DNA from: JACDAL01 sp963849115
GTDB taxonomy: Bacteria > Actinomycetota > CADDZG01 > WHSQ01
Reading direction: 5' to 3'
Assembly (NCBI GenBank): GCA_963849115.1
Contig: CAWKGK010000007.1
Span: forward strand, 113,282 to 177,281
DNA length: 64,000 bases
The notes beneath the pieces are model-generated. The model did not search any database. It had not been told where the DNA came from and was given only the letters and a program-made list of their open reading frames with translations. Each line of letters begins with the position of its first letter. Position 1 is the first letter of the stretch. The translations under genes and the position numbers were made by a program. Below, one piece after another: positions 40,223 to 49,210 of this stretch.

Positions 40223-42058
40223 CTAGGAGTCCCGGACCAGCACTTCGACAGTGCCCGACTCTGCTTGCGAGATCACGCCGCGTTCGAACCTCTGACGCCT
40301 TCCCCTGTCCAGCTCGTCTTCGACCGGCAGACCAAGCTTTCCCGAGGGCCCGCCGTGCCGGCGATAGGCGGGCAGGAGGGCGGCGGGGACGGCATGTGCG
40401 CCCGTGGCGCGCGACCACAGGAGCATGCCGCCCTCATATCGCGCTCCCCGATATCTCCCTTGGCCCCATATCCCCGTTACGGGCAGACCCAGCCGGCTGC
40501 GGGCGCCGCCAAGCTCGAGATACGCGTCCAGCACGGGGCCGTGCTGCCATACGACCGCGTCCAGGCGCCCGTTGAGCGTGAGTCTGCCGTGGCGCAGATC
40601 CTGGACGAGGTCGCCTGAGCCCATGCGGCGAGCGGGCCCGGAGGCGAAGTCGGCTCCGCTCGCCCGGAGAGCATGGCTGCCCTCAAACGCCGCCGCCAGG
40701 TCGTAAACGACCTTCACCCGGAACAGCGAGTCCTTGAGCGCCAGGGCGGAGCGAATCGACCAGCCGCTCGTGCGCACCTTTCGGATGCCGCCGACGATCT
40801 TGACCCCGCCTTTCGTGCCCTTGGGAACGGTGACGCGCCCTGACACTCCAAACGGCTTGAGCAGGGAAAAGCTCTTGAGCGCCCCGACTCCGTAATAGGA
40901 GTTGAGCCGGGCGGAGAACGACTTCCACGGCATCGTCAGACTCCAGTGGTGGTTGGGGTTGTCGGCAACTGCATCGGCCCGGTCGCGCACCCCGCGCAGG
41001 TACGGGTAGGCGGTGCCGCCCCAGACGTTCTCGTTATGCTCGGTGTGGCCTCCAGATGAGGACGAGTAGAGCGCCTGTATCGGCTTGCCCCCGTAGGTAA
41101 CGATCGTTGCCTTGGTGGAATCGACTGCCCCCTTCCAATCGTCCCACCAGTCACCCGACCCGGTGCGCTTGGCGTCCCCTATGTAGGCCTGATCAAGGGT
41201 CGAGTCGTACACCGCGCAGTCGCACGGATAGCGGTTCTGGCCGTCTGTGACGACCTTGCGATAGGCGTAGGTGCGACCGGCTATCGCCTGAGTGCGCAGC
41301 GCCTGGGTGGGCCACGAAGAGGGCACCTCGCCGAGACCGTAGAGATAGTGGCGCATCGACAGGGATGCGACCAGCCTCAGGCAGTTGCCGGCTGCGCATG
41401 TGTCCGAGGAGTACCAGCCGCCCTTGAGCCTCCCGAGCGCGTAGTCGTAGGGCTTGCCCGCAACGCTGATGATGGTCCCGAATTTCTTGAACACGACCAC
41501 CAGGGCTCTGCTGCGAGCGAATACGGTCCGGCCGCTGCGAACGACCTGTTTGCCGTCCTTGTAGATGCGCATTCCGCCGGCCGGGCTCGCCTCCAGACGC
41601 CAGTGGGTTGCGGCCGGCCCGGCCGCGAAGGACCCCGACGATCCCCGCAGCCGCAGCTCGACGCGGCCTCCTCCCGGCCTCCTGGCATAGCTCGTGAACT
41701 TGATCGAGCCCCGTTGCTGGAGCAGGCCGACCCGGATCCGGTGAGGCATGCGTCTAGTTCCTACCGAGACTCCTGAGTAGTAGTGAGTCAGGATCTCGCG
41801 AGCGCTCTTGCCGAGCCGGGCGCGTCCCAGGGCGCCGTACTGTGACATCCCGATCCCGTGCCCCCAGCCGCCGCCGGTGATGATCACGGTTCGAGAGGCG
41901 TGGCCAGGCGCCGGGGCAAGGAGGAGCGACAGGATGACGAGGGCGGCTAAGGCCGTGGCGGATAGAGCCGGCCATCTCTGGCCCGGAAACGTCCCACACG
42001 GTCGTTTTTGGGCCACACTTCGAGGAGTGCCCGTGTGAACGGGCGGTTGATTGCTCAC
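40223..42058 (-). CDS. SpoIID/LytB-domain protein with C-terminal LGFP-like repeats
   Basis: About 611 residues from GTG 42058; the start is uncertain as no strong ribosome site is seen. A signal sequence (LSATALAALVILSLLLAPAPGHAS) is followed by GWGHGIGMSQYGALGRARLGKSAREILTHYYSGV. The SpoIID core includes LYGLGEVPSSWPTQALRTQAIAGRTYAYRKV and YSSSSGGHTEHNENVWGG. The C-terminus has at least two LGFP-like repeats (LGGARSRLGLPVTG and HGGPSGKLGLPVEDE), which usually attach proteins to the cell wall. SpoIID-type domains cleave peptidoglycan glycan strands stripped of peptides; non-sporulating actinobacteria use them in wall remodelling. It is divergent from the GT4 gene at 42132. Confidence 0.87.
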   Translation of the reverse strand: MSNQPPVHTGTPRSVAQKRPCGTFPGQRWPALSATALAALVILSLLLAPAPGHASRTVIITGGGWGHGIGMSQYGALGRARLGKSAREILTHYYSGVSVGTRRMPHRIRVGLLQQRGSIKFTSYARRPGGGRVELRLRGSSGSFAAGPAATHWRLEASPAGGMRIYKDGKQVVRSGRTVFARSRALVVVFKKFGTIISVAGKPYDYALGRLKGGWYSSDTCAAGNCLRLVASLSMRHYLYGLGEVPSSWPTQALRTQAIAGRTYAYRKVVTDGQNRYPCDCAVYDSTLDQAYIGDAKRTGSGDWWDDWKGAVDSTKATIVTYGGKPIQALYSSSSGGHTEHNENVWGGTAYPYLRGVRDRADAVADNPNHHWSLTMPWKSFSARLNSYYGVGALKSFSLLKPFGVSGRVTVPKGTKGGVKIVGGIRKVRTSGWSIRSALALKDSLFRVKVVYDLAAAFEGSHALRASGADFASGPARRMGSGDLVQDLRHGRLTLNGRLDAVVWQHGPVLDAYLELGGARSRLGLPVTGIWGQGRYRGARYEGGMLLWSRATGAHAVPAALLPAYRRHGGPSGKLGLPVEDELDRGRRQRFERGVISQAESGTVEVLVRDS

Positions 42059-42131
42059 TGGTGACCAGACAACCACATCCCCAGGGCATCGGATGCCGGG
42101 AGCCGGGCGAGCCCCGTGCGAGAATCCCGCC

Positions 42132-43238
42132 GTGGGCTCGCCAGCCGCCCTGCGGGCGGCGATCACTCTGGAGCAATCGTGGCACCGCGTCCCCGGGGGG
42201 ACCGCGGTCGCGGCCCTTGGTCTGGCGCGGGCACTGGCAAGCCGGGCCGGGCTCGAGCCGGTGGGCGTGGCGGCCCGGCACCGCCGGCCCCCTCCGGAGC
42301 CGTGGCTGCCCGCGATTCCGGTGCGCCACCTGAACCTGCCTCGCATCGCCCTCTACGAGTCGTGGCACCGGCTGCGGCGGCCACGAGTCCAACGAGCAAC
42401 GGGGGCAGTGGACGTGATCCATGCCACCACCATGGCCATCCCTCCCCGCACTGCCCCCCTGTTGGTCACGATTCACGACCTTGCGTGGCTGCGCTTCCCG
42501 CAGATGTTCACCGCCCGTGGAGTGACCTTCTTCCGCCGCGGCCTCGTCCTGGCAATGCAGGAGGCGGACCTCGTGCTGTGCTCGTCGGAGGCCACCAGGC
42601 GCGATTGCGCCGAGGCGGGCTTCGATGAGGCAAAGTTGCGCGTCGTCCCATTGGGAGTCGAGATGGCTATTGCCGACGAGGTCGATGTGCAACGTGTGCG
42701 TGTGGCCTACGACCTCGATCGCCCCTACGTCCTGTGGACCGGGACGATCGAGCCGAGAAAGAACCTGGCCGGGTTGTTGGACGCGTTCGTCCGCCTCGAC
42801 CTCAGCCTCGGCCTCGACCTCGTCCTCGTGGGCCCGCGCGGCTGGAACGAGGACCTCGATGGGATCGCGCACAGAGTGCGCGACAGGGTCAGGGTGCTCG
42901 GCTTCGTCCCCGCCTCAGACCTCGGCCCCCTCTACGCGGGGGCAGAGGTCTTTTGCTTTCCGAGCCTGCTCGAGGGCTTCGGCTTCCCCGTGCTCGAGGC
43001 CATGTCCCAGGGCACTGCGGTCGTGACTTCGCGCGGCACTTCCACCGAAGAGTTGGTGGAAGGCGCGGGAGTACTGATCGATCCGCTCGACGCCGCCTCC
43101 ATCGCCGAAGGCCTCGAGCAGGCGCTCCAACCCTCCACGAGGGCCCGGCTTGAGCCCCTGGGCCGGGCCCGGGCCGCTTCGTTCACCTGGGAGCGCTCCG
43201 CCGAGCTGGTGGCCTCTGCCTATGAGGAGGTGGCCTGA
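42132..43238 (+). CDS. GT4 family glycosyltransferase
   Basis: A 368-residue GT-B transferase. N-terminal domain: ITLEQSWHRVPGGTAVAALGLARALA, VDVIHATTMAIPPRTAPLLVTIHDLAWL. Donor domain: YVLWTGTIEPRKNLAGLLDAF and PSLLEGFGFPVLEAMSQGTAVVTS, which includes the E-x7-E motif. GTG 42132 is chosen to begin near the first beta strand; a longer frame reaches 42051 but would overlap the 5' end of the divergent SpoIID gene. It is the first of three coupled glycosyltransferase genes. Confidence 0.88.
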   Translation: MGSPAALRAAITLEQSWHRVPGGTAVAALGLARALASRAGLEPVGVAARHRRPPPEPWLPAIPVRHLNLPRIALYESWHRLRRPRVQRATGAVDVIHATTMAIPPRTAPLLVTIHDLAWLRFPQMFTARGVTFFRRGLVLAMQEADLVLCSSEATRRDCAEAGFDEAKLRVVPLGVEMAIADEVDVQRVRVAYDLDRPYVLWTGTIEPRKNLAGLLDAFVRLDLSLGLDLVLVGPRGWNEDLDGIAHRVRDRVRVLGFVPASDLGPLYAGAEVFCFPSLLEGFGFPVLEAMSQGTAVVTSRGTSTEELVEGAGVLIDPLDAASIAEGLEQALQPSTRARLEPLGRARAASFTWERSAELVASAYEEVA

Positions 43239-44389
43239 TCAAGCGCGTCGGCATCAACCTGCTGTGGATGCTTCCCGGAGTGGTTGGTGGCTCCGAGACC
43301 TACATGACGAGGCTGCTGTCGGGTATCGCCGAGCATCCCTCGAACCTGGAGTACACGATCTTCGCCCTGCCGCAACTCGCCTCCTCCCACCCCGATCTCG
43401 AGAGGACATTCAAGGTCTCATACGCACCAATCAGTGGACAGTGGAAGTCCTTCAGGATTGCCGGCGAGAACACGTGGCTGGCCGCACAGTGCCGCAAACG
43501 CAGAATCGACCTCGTCCACCATGCAGGCGGAATCGTGCCCTTCGTTCACAGGGCGCGCCCGCTGCTCACGATCCACGACCTCCAGTACCTCTTCTATCCC
43601 GAGTACTTCACGCGCACGAAGCTCTCCTACCTGCGGGCCATGGTTCCTCGCTCGGCAGAGGCCGCCCGCCTGGTCCTCACTCCCAGTGAATTCTCACGAC
43701 GCTGCGTCATCGAGCGACTCGCAATCGACCCCAGCATTGTCAGAGTGGTACCGCACGGGATCTCCCTGAGGGCCACCGTGGTCACCCCCGGAGACGTGCG
43801 GGGCCGCCACTCGCTCGACGGCCCCTTCTTTCTCTATCCGGCCGCAAGCTACCCGCACAAGAACCACCTCGTCCTGCTGGAGGCGTTCGCCCGCCTGCGC
43901 GAGACGCACCCCGACGCGCTGCTCGTCCTTACGGGTGCCAAGGCGTGGATGGAGTGGAGCGTGGCGCGCGCAATGGGAGAGCGCATCGAAGCCGAGATCG
44001 CCAAGCTGGGGCTGGAAGCCTCAGTCAGACGCCTTGGCTATGTCTCAAGCGAAGACCTCGCAGCCCTCTATTCGGAAGCCGCCGCGCTGACCTTCCCCTC
44101 ACGCTTCGAGGGGTTCGGCGCCCCCGTGCTGGAAGCCATGGCGCGCGGGTGCCCGGTTATCGCCTCCGACGCCACCGCAGTCCCCGAGGTTCTGGGGACG
44201 TCGGGGATGCTCGTCTCTCCGGACAACGCCTCGCACTGGACCGAGGCCATGCGGGACATGCTCGAGAACCCCGAGCTCGCAGATACGTTCAGAAAAGCCG
44301 GTCTCGACCGGGCGAGCGGGTTCGGCTGGGACCGCTCCGCCTCCATCCTCCAGGACGCCTATCGCCACGGTCTCGAGACGACTCTATGA
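43235..44389 (+). CDS. GT4 family glycosyltransferase, probable non-canonical start
   Basis: A GT-B transferase of about 384 residues. Its first beta strand, KRVGINLLWMLPGVVGGSETYMTRLL, is needed for the fold, yet it lies upstream of the first ATG (43268). In frame there is only a CTG at 43235, overlapping the preceding TGA as CTGA with AGGAGG four bases upstream, or an ATC at 43238. I therefore start it at 43235. Donor domain: FFLYPAASYPHKNHLVLLEAFARL and PSRFEGFGAPVLEAMARGCPVIAS. It ends with an ATGA overlap with the next gene. Confidence 0.85.
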   Translation: MIKRVGINLLWMLPGVVGGSETYMTRLLSGIAEHPSNLEYTIFALPQLASSHPDLERTFKVSYAPISGQWKSFRIAGENTWLAAQCRKRRIDLVHHAGGIVPFVHRARPLLTIHDLQYLFYPEYFTRTKLSYLRAMVPRSAEAARLVLTPSEFSRRCVIERLAIDPSIVRVVPHGISLRATVVTPGDVRGRHSLDGPFFLYPAASYPHKNHLVLLEAFARLRETHPDALLVLTGAKAWMEWSVARAMGERIEAEIAKLGLEASVRRLGYVSSEDLAALYSEAAALTFPSRFEGFGAPVLEAMARGCPVIASDATAVPEVLGTSGMLVSPDNASHWTEAMRDMLENPELADTFRKAGLDRASGFGWDRSASILQDAYRHGLETTL

Positions 44390-45609
44390 GGCTCGGCGTT
44401 ATCGCTCCCCACTTCGAGCCCGACCTCGCCCCCACCGGGGAGGTCATCACCCGCATAGTGCACGAGCTGGGTCGCAGGGGCCATGAGATACACGTTGTCA
44501 CCGCGTTCCCCTTCTACAAGGAGCACCGGGTCGAGGGTGCTTACGCCGGCCGGCTGGTCCGCACTGAGGACACGCCCTGGGGGCGGATCGTCCGGGTGCA
44601 TCCCTTTCCGGGCAGCGACAAGTCGGACCTCGTGCGAAGGGCGGCGGGCTTTCTCGGCTTCAGCGCGCTGGCCACGACCGCGGCCCTGCTCAGCGGGCCC
44701 GTCGACGGCGTCCTGGCGCTATCGCCCCCGCTGACCCTTGGGGCAGCCGGATGGCTGGTCGCCAAGAGGAGCTCGTGCCCGTTCGTGTTCACGATCCACG
44801 ACGTCTATCCCGATGTCGTGATCGAGCTCGGGCGGCTCACGAACCCGGGGCTGATCAAAGCTGCCTCTGCCCTCGAGCGTTTCTGCTACGAGCGCGCCGA
44901 CGCCGTAACCGTCCTGTCCGAGGAGCTGAGGCAAAACGTCGCCCGCAAGACTCAGGACCCCTCGAAGGTCAGGGTCATCACGAACTTCGTCGACACCGAC
45001 TGGATCACCCCGTCTGACAAGAACAACGCCTACCGCGCCGAGCACCGCCTCGACGGCAAGACCGTGGTCATGTACGCAGGCAATGTGGGCCTGTCGCAGT
45101 CGCTCGACCTGGTCCTGGACGCGGCTCGTGCCCTTGCCTCTAGAAAGGATGTCTGTTTCGTCGTCAACGGCCAGGGCTCGGTCCGCCCCCAGCTCGAGGC
45201 CGCGGCCCGTACACTTCCCAACGTTTTTTTCGTCGACATGCAGCCGGTGGAACGACTGCCCGAGCTCCTGAGCGCCGCCGACATCCACCTCGTCCCCCTG
45301 AAGAGGGGGCTGGCCAAGAGCAGTGTGCCGTCCAAGACCTACTCGATCCTCGCCTCGGGGCGGGCGTTGATCGCCAGCGTCGATCAGGCTTCCGAGGTGG
45401 CGCGCCTGGTCGAGCGCTCGGGCGCGGGCGTCGTGGTGCCGCCGGAGGATTCCGGCGCCTTCGTGGCGGCAGTCACAAGGCTGGTCTCGGATGAGAGCCT
45501 GCGACTGAGGATGGGGGCCGCGGGGCGGCGCTATGTCGAGGGCCAGGCGTCCCCGGCGGTCATCGCCCGGGCCTACGAGAACCTGTTTGTGGAGCTGCGC
45601 CGGACCTAA
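44386..45609 (+). CDS. GT4 family glycosyltransferase (WcaI-like)
   Basis: A 407-residue transferase whose ATG overlaps the previous stop. The N-terminus MRLGVIAPHFEPDLAPTGEVITRIVHELGRRGHEIHVVTAFPFYKEHR and the interior FTIHDVYPDVVIELGRLTNPGLIKAASALERFCYERADAVTVLSEEL match the WcaI/WbuB-like branch. The donor domain has VVMYAGNVGLSQSLDLVLDAA and PLKRGLAKSSVPSKTYSILASGRALIASVDQASEVARLVERSGAG. The SSVPSKxYxixAxGrp pattern is characteristic. The reading frame extends upstream to 43945, but that part overlaps the neighbouring gene and is not used. It ends the polysaccharide locus. Confidence 0.9.
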   Translation: MRLGVIAPHFEPDLAPTGEVITRIVHELGRRGHEIHVVTAFPFYKEHRVEGAYAGRLVRTEDTPWGRIVRVHPFPGSDKSDLVRRAAGFLGFSALATTAALLSGPVDGVLALSPPLTLGAAGWLVAKRSSCPFVFTIHDVYPDVVIELGRLTNPGLIKAASALERFCYERADAVTVLSEELRQNVARKTQDPSKVRVITNFVDTDWITPSDKNNAYRAEHRLDGKTVVMYAGNVGLSQSLDLVLDAARALASRKDVCFVVNGQGSVRPQLEAAARTLPNVFFVDMQPVERLPELLSAADIHLVPLKRGLAKSSVPSKTYSILASGRALIASVDQASEVARLVERSGAGVVVPPEDSGAFVAAVTRLVSDESLRLRMGAAGRRYVEGQASPAVIARAYENLFVELRRT

Positions 45610-45618
45610 CCTGCTCGT

Positions 45619-45665
45619 CGAGTGGTGGTCAAGTGATCTATGTGACCACCTCACCACCACTCGGC
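45619..45665. repeat. 47-bp inverted-repeat element, copy 1
   Basis: CGAGTGGTGG (45619-45628) and CCACCACTCG (45654-45663) pair perfectly. Inside, GTGGTCA and TGACCAC form an alternative stem. The whole element matches 62818-62864 at 38 of 47 positions. It sits between converging genes, where it may serve as a bidirectional terminator. Confidence 0.75.
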
Positions 45666-45669
45666 AATC

Positions 45670-46314
45670 TCAAAGCCGTTCGGCGAGCCAGGCCCTCAGC
45701 TCGTCAAGATAGCCGGGGTCGATCGAGTGCCCCATCGCGCTCTCCCGATAGGTCACCTCGGCCCCCGCGTCCTCCAGCGTCGACCGGGCTGCGCGGGAGA
45801 AGGCCACCTCGATGACCGGGTCCTGGGTACCGTGACCGATGGCTACGGGAAGGGCTGAGGCGTTGCCGAGATCAAGCTCGAAGCCCTCGACCTCGGGGAT
45901 GAAGCCCGAGAGACACAGGAGACCGGCGGGCCGAGGCTGTCCGGAGCCGAGGCCCAGCGCATAGCTCATCACCGCTCCCTGGGAGAAACCGCCCAGCACG
46001 GTGTTCTCGTGGGGGATGCCGCTCGCACGGAGGAGCTCGTCGAGCCATGTGGCGGCGGCCGCATAAGTGGGGGCAAAGGTGGCCACGTCGGGGTAGCCGA
46101 CCCGGCGCACGACGTACCAGTGGGCCCCGCCCGGCGGCAGAGAGAGGGGGCCGCGCGGGCACACACCGAGCAGCCTCCGCTCGGGATCGAGGGCATCGAA
46201 CAGAGGGTAGAGGTCATGCTCGTCGGCGCCGCGGCCGTGGAACAGCACGACTGCTCCGGCCGGCTCCGACGCAGCCGGCCTCGTCACATGACGCAGTCCG
46301 CCGCTGCTATTCAA
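45670..46314 (-). CDS. Phospholipase/carboxylesterase family alpha/beta-hydrolase
   Basis: A 214-residue cytosolic hydrolase. The oxyanion-hole segment is VVLFHGRGADEHDLYPL, the nucleophile elbow GGFSQGAVMSYAL (Ser in GFSQG), the acid Asp in IGHGTQDPVI and the His in MGHSIDPG, so the catalytic triad is complete. This is the acyl-protein-thioesterase-like group of short-chain esterases. The TTG start overlaps the last eight bases of the LCP gene and has GGAGG nine bases upstream. Natural substrate unknown. Confidence 0.92.
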   Translation of the reverse strand: MNSSGGLRHVTRPAASEPAGAVVLFHGRGADEHDLYPLFDALDPERRLLGVCPRGPLSLPPGGAHWYVVRRVGYPDVATFAPTYAAAATWLDELLRASGIPHENTVLGGFSQGAVMSYALGLGSGQPRPAGLLCLSGFIPEVEGFELDLGNASALPVAIGHGTQDPVIEVAFSRAARSTLEDAGAEVTYRESAMGHSIDPGYLDELRAWLAERL

Positions 46315-47755
46315 CTCGGCAAACCTCCGGCACGGCCCCCGGCTTGGGAACGGGCAGGGCTTGAATCTGGACCACCCGCTGGGTCCGCAGCCGCTTGGGT
46401 CCGACGATCACGGCGACATCGATTCCCGCCTTGGTCTCGCCCGCCTCCACGCTCACACCGGGAAGCGCAGCCGACACCAGCTCCGCCATCTTGGCGGCCG
46501 CCGGTGCGTTCCTGCGGTAGACGATCACCGTGTCCTTGTAGTTGAAGCGCTCCGCGTTGGCGACCTCTGCGACATCGAGAGAACCTTGAGAAGTCCGAAT
46601 CGCCTTCTCCAGGGCGTGCTCGGCGTCGGCAGCGGCACCGTCCTTGTAAGTCCCGTTGTAAACGCCGATGCTCACGGAGTCCGGGTCGATGTTCGGCACG
46701 TTATCGGCCTCGGCCGGCGACTCCTCGCGGGCGAGCGCCTCGAACATGACCCTCATCGCCGGCATGTCGGGGACGACTATGGAGAGCCCGTTGGCCGCAG
46801 TCCCGATGCCGAGATTGGGGGCGGTATAGGCCTCGAACTGCTCCGGATTGAAAGCCCTGAAGCGCTGGCCAATGCGCAGGAGATCGAGCAGGCCGGTGCT
46901 CTGGTCGACCGTGATGTTCTTCTTGAGCACCCCTTGCAGCTCCTGGATGCGGCTGAGGTGCAGCAGCGTGTCGACCGAAGTGATCTTGTCGATGGCCGCG
47001 GCCATGAACTTCTGCTGGTTCTGGATGCGCCCCAGATCGCCTCCCTCTACCGAGTGGCGCGAGCGCACGAAGCGCACCGCCTTGCTCCCGCTGAAGTGAA
47101 CTACGCCGGGCTCGGCGATCTCGAGCCCGGTGTTGGGATCGAACTCGATGGGCTCGGGGACGCACACGTCCACTCCGCCGATGGCGTCGACGAGATCCTT
47201 GAACCCGGCAATATTGATCTGGACGTATCGATCGATATCGAGCCCGGTCAGATCCTCGACGGTACGGACCAGCGCGTTCTCTCCGACCTCCAGGGCGGAG
47301 TTGATCTTGTTCTTCTCGTCCCCGACTCGCACCCACAGGTCGCGCGGAAACTGCACCATCGTGATGTGCTCCGTCGCCGGGTCGATCTGAGCCAGGATCA
47401 GGGTGTCGGCGCGCTCGCCGGGCACGTCACCCGCGCCGAGATCGACCTTCTCCTTCTCGGTCAGACCCACGCGGGAGTCGGAACCCACCAACAGCACAAG
47501 CTCGGGCTTTCCTTCGGGCTTGGGAGAGGCGCCGTCACCGACGTCATCGATCACTTTCTGGGTGCCGGCTTCGGTGGACAAAAAGAGCCAGGCAGTCCAC
47601 CCCGCGACCCCCAACACGACCACCAGGACGACGATGCCGGTTAGAGCCCACTTGTTCCTGAGGAGGCGCGGCAGCCTGCGCTGGCGCACGCGCCCGCCCC
47701 TAATCATTCCAGTGAGCCGGTCGGGCCCCAGCCGCTCCTTTCGCCTCACATCCAC
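46307..47755 (-). CDS. LytR-CpsA-Psr (LCP) family wall-polymer ligase
   Basis: A 482-residue membrane-anchored protein. A basic cytoplasmic stretch and one transmembrane helix (LTGIVVLVVVLGVAGWTAWLFL, about 38-59) precede the LCP domain: ELVLLVGSDSRVGLTEKEK, RADTLILAQIDPATEHITMVQFPRDLWV, NKINSALEVG and FVRSRHSVEGGDLGRIQNQQKFM. Its Arg/Asp residues bind polyprenyl pyrophosphate. A C-terminal LytR_C domain (SIGVYNGTYKDGAAADAEHALEK ... TVIVYRRN) follows. LCP enzymes attach lipid-linked glycopolymers to peptidoglycan, so it could anchor the product of the adjacent locus. Confidence 0.92.
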   Translation of the reverse strand: MDVRRKERLGPDRLTGMIRGGRVRQRRLPRLLRNKWALTGIVVLVVVLGVAGWTAWLFLSTEAGTQKVIDDVGDGASPKPEGKPELVLLVGSDSRVGLTEKEKVDLGAGDVPGERADTLILAQIDPATEHITMVQFPRDLWVRVGDEKNKINSALEVGENALVRTVEDLTGLDIDRYVQINIAGFKDLVDAIGGVDVCVPEPIEFDPNTGLEIAEPGVVHFSGSKAVRFVRSRHSVEGGDLGRIQNQQKFMAAAIDKITSVDTLLHLSRIQELQGVLKKNITVDQSTGLLDLLRIGQRFRAFNPEQFEAYTAPNLGIGTAANGLSIVVPDMPAMRVMFEALAREESPAEADNVPNIDPDSVSIGVYNGTYKDGAAADAEHALEKAIRTSQGSLDVAEVANAERFNYKDTVIVYRRNAPAAAKMAELVSAALPGVSVEAGETKAGIDVAVIVGPKRLRTQRVVQIQALPVPKPGAVPEVCRVE

Positions 47756-47786
47756 CCATCCAGGCTCGAGCGGCTGGAAAACAGAG

Positions 47787-49187
47787 TCAGGCTCTCCCGG
47801 GCACGCCGGGCTCGGTCATGGGGGCCGGGTCGAGAACCTTGTCGAGCTGGTCCTCGTCCATGAGCCCGTGCGCCAGGACGACCTCCCGAATCGTCTTACG
47901 TTCGGCGTGGGCCTCCTTGGCCAGCTTCGCAGTCTGCTCGTAGCCGATGTAGTCGGTGAGGGCGGTACACAGCATCAGCGACTGCTCGAGAAGCTCCCGG
48001 CAGCGGGCCTCGTCCGCCTCGATCCCCTCCACACAGCGCTCGGTGAAAGCGTGCACGCCGTTGGTGAGGAGCCTCATGCCGAACAGGAGGTTGTATCCGA
48101 ACACCGGCCAGAACACGTTGAGATCGAGCTGGCCCCCATGGGCCGCGAGCGAGCACACCTCGTCGCAGCCGATGACCTGGAAGCAGACCATGTTCATCAT
48201 CTCGGCCATGGAGGGATTGACCTTTCCGGGCATGATCGAAGAGCCCGGCTGCACCGGCGGCAGGATGATCTCCCCGATGCCGGTCCGGGGGCCAGAGGTC
48301 AACAGCCTGATATCGGAGGCAATGCGGGAGATCTCGACTGCGGAGTTGCGGACCGCGCTGGAGAGATGCGCCATGTCCCCCCCCGACTGGGTGAGGCGAA
48401 AGAAGTTTTCGCCGCGCCGCACCGAGAAGCCGGTTATAGCTGAGATGTGAGCCACGATCCCGTCGATGTAGGCGGGCTCGGCGTTGATGCCGGTGCCCGC
48501 TGCGGTCGCCCCGATATTGAGCTCCTCCAGGCCTGTGGCGGCGTCACCGACGCGCGCGGAGGCGATGCGGACGGCGGCGCCCCAGCCGGAGAATTCCTGA
48601 CCCAGGCGCATGGGTACCGCATCCTGGAGGTGCGTGCGGGACGACTTGAGCACGTGGTCGAACTCACCTGCCTTGGCGTCGAAGGCGTCCGAGAGGCCCT
48701 CGAGGGCCTCGCGGAAGCGCGGCGCCAGTCGCAGGGCGCCCAGTCTCACCGCGGTGGGGTTGGCGTCGTTGGAGGACTGGGCCATGTTGACGTGGTCGTT
48801 GGCGTTGACCCGGCGGTCGGCGCCGCGCTCGCCTCCGAGCAGCTCCGAGGCGCGATTCGCCAGTACCTCGTTGACGTTCATGTTGTGAGAGGTCCCGGCC
48901 CCCGCCTGCCACGGGTCGATGACGAAGTGAGCGTCGTGCTCTCCAGCCAAAGCCTCGTCGGCCGCCTTGACGATCGCATCGCCGATCTTCCTATCGAGCC
49001 TGCCGGTGTCCATGTTGGCGAGGGCGGCGGCTTTCTTGACGACGATCATGCCCCATAGATAGTCCGGCTGCGGCGGTTGTCCCGAGATGCGGAAGTTGTC
49101 GCGCGCCCTGCCCGTCTGCGCGCCGTAGAGCGCCTCGGCGGGCACCCGAACTTCTCCAAGCGTGTCTCTTTCGGTTCTGTCGGTCAC
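47787..49187 (-). CDS. Fumarase/aspartase superfamily lyase
   Basis: A 466-residue cytosolic lyase. GTG 49187 has AGGAGG six bases upstream, so the much longer open frame is not used. The signature GSSIMPGKVNPSMAEMMNMVCFQVIGCD lies in the C-terminal half. Other family blocks are GAGTSHNMNVNEVLANRA, NANDHVNMAQSSNDANPTAVRLG and SSRTHLQDAVPMRLGQEFSGW. GKVNP is seen in class II fumarases while WGMIVVKKAAALAN resembles aspartate ammonia-lyases, so the substrate (malate/fumarate or aspartate) is not decided. Either way it makes or uses fumarate. Confidence 0.9.
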   Translation of the reverse strand: MTDRTERDTLGEVRVPAEALYGAQTGRARDNFRISGQPPQPDYLWGMIVVKKAAALANMDTGRLDRKIGDAIVKAADEALAGEHDAHFVIDPWQAGAGTSHNMNVNEVLANRASELLGGERGADRRVNANDHVNMAQSSNDANPTAVRLGALRLAPRFREALEGLSDAFDAKAGEFDHVLKSSRTHLQDAVPMRLGQEFSGWGAAVRIASARVGDAATGLEELNIGATAAGTGINAEPAYIDGIVAHISAITGFSVRRGENFFRLTQSGGDMAHLSSAVRNSAVEISRIASDIRLLTSGPRTGIGEIILPPVQPGSSIMPGKVNPSMAEMMNMVCFQVIGCDEVCSLAAHGGQLDLNVFWPVFGYNLLFGMRLLTNGVHAFTERCVEGIEADEARCRELLEQSLMLCTALTDYIGYEQTAKLAKEAHAERKTIREVVLAHGLMDEDQLDKVLDPAPMTEPGVPGRA

Positions 49188-49210
49188 GTTGGTCCTCCTG
49201 CGGGGTCCAC

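Noticed and set aside
43945..44385. N-terminal extension of the WcaI-like glycosyltransferase
   Set aside because: It overlaps the preceding GT4 gene in another frame; ATG 44386 gives the normal N-terminus.
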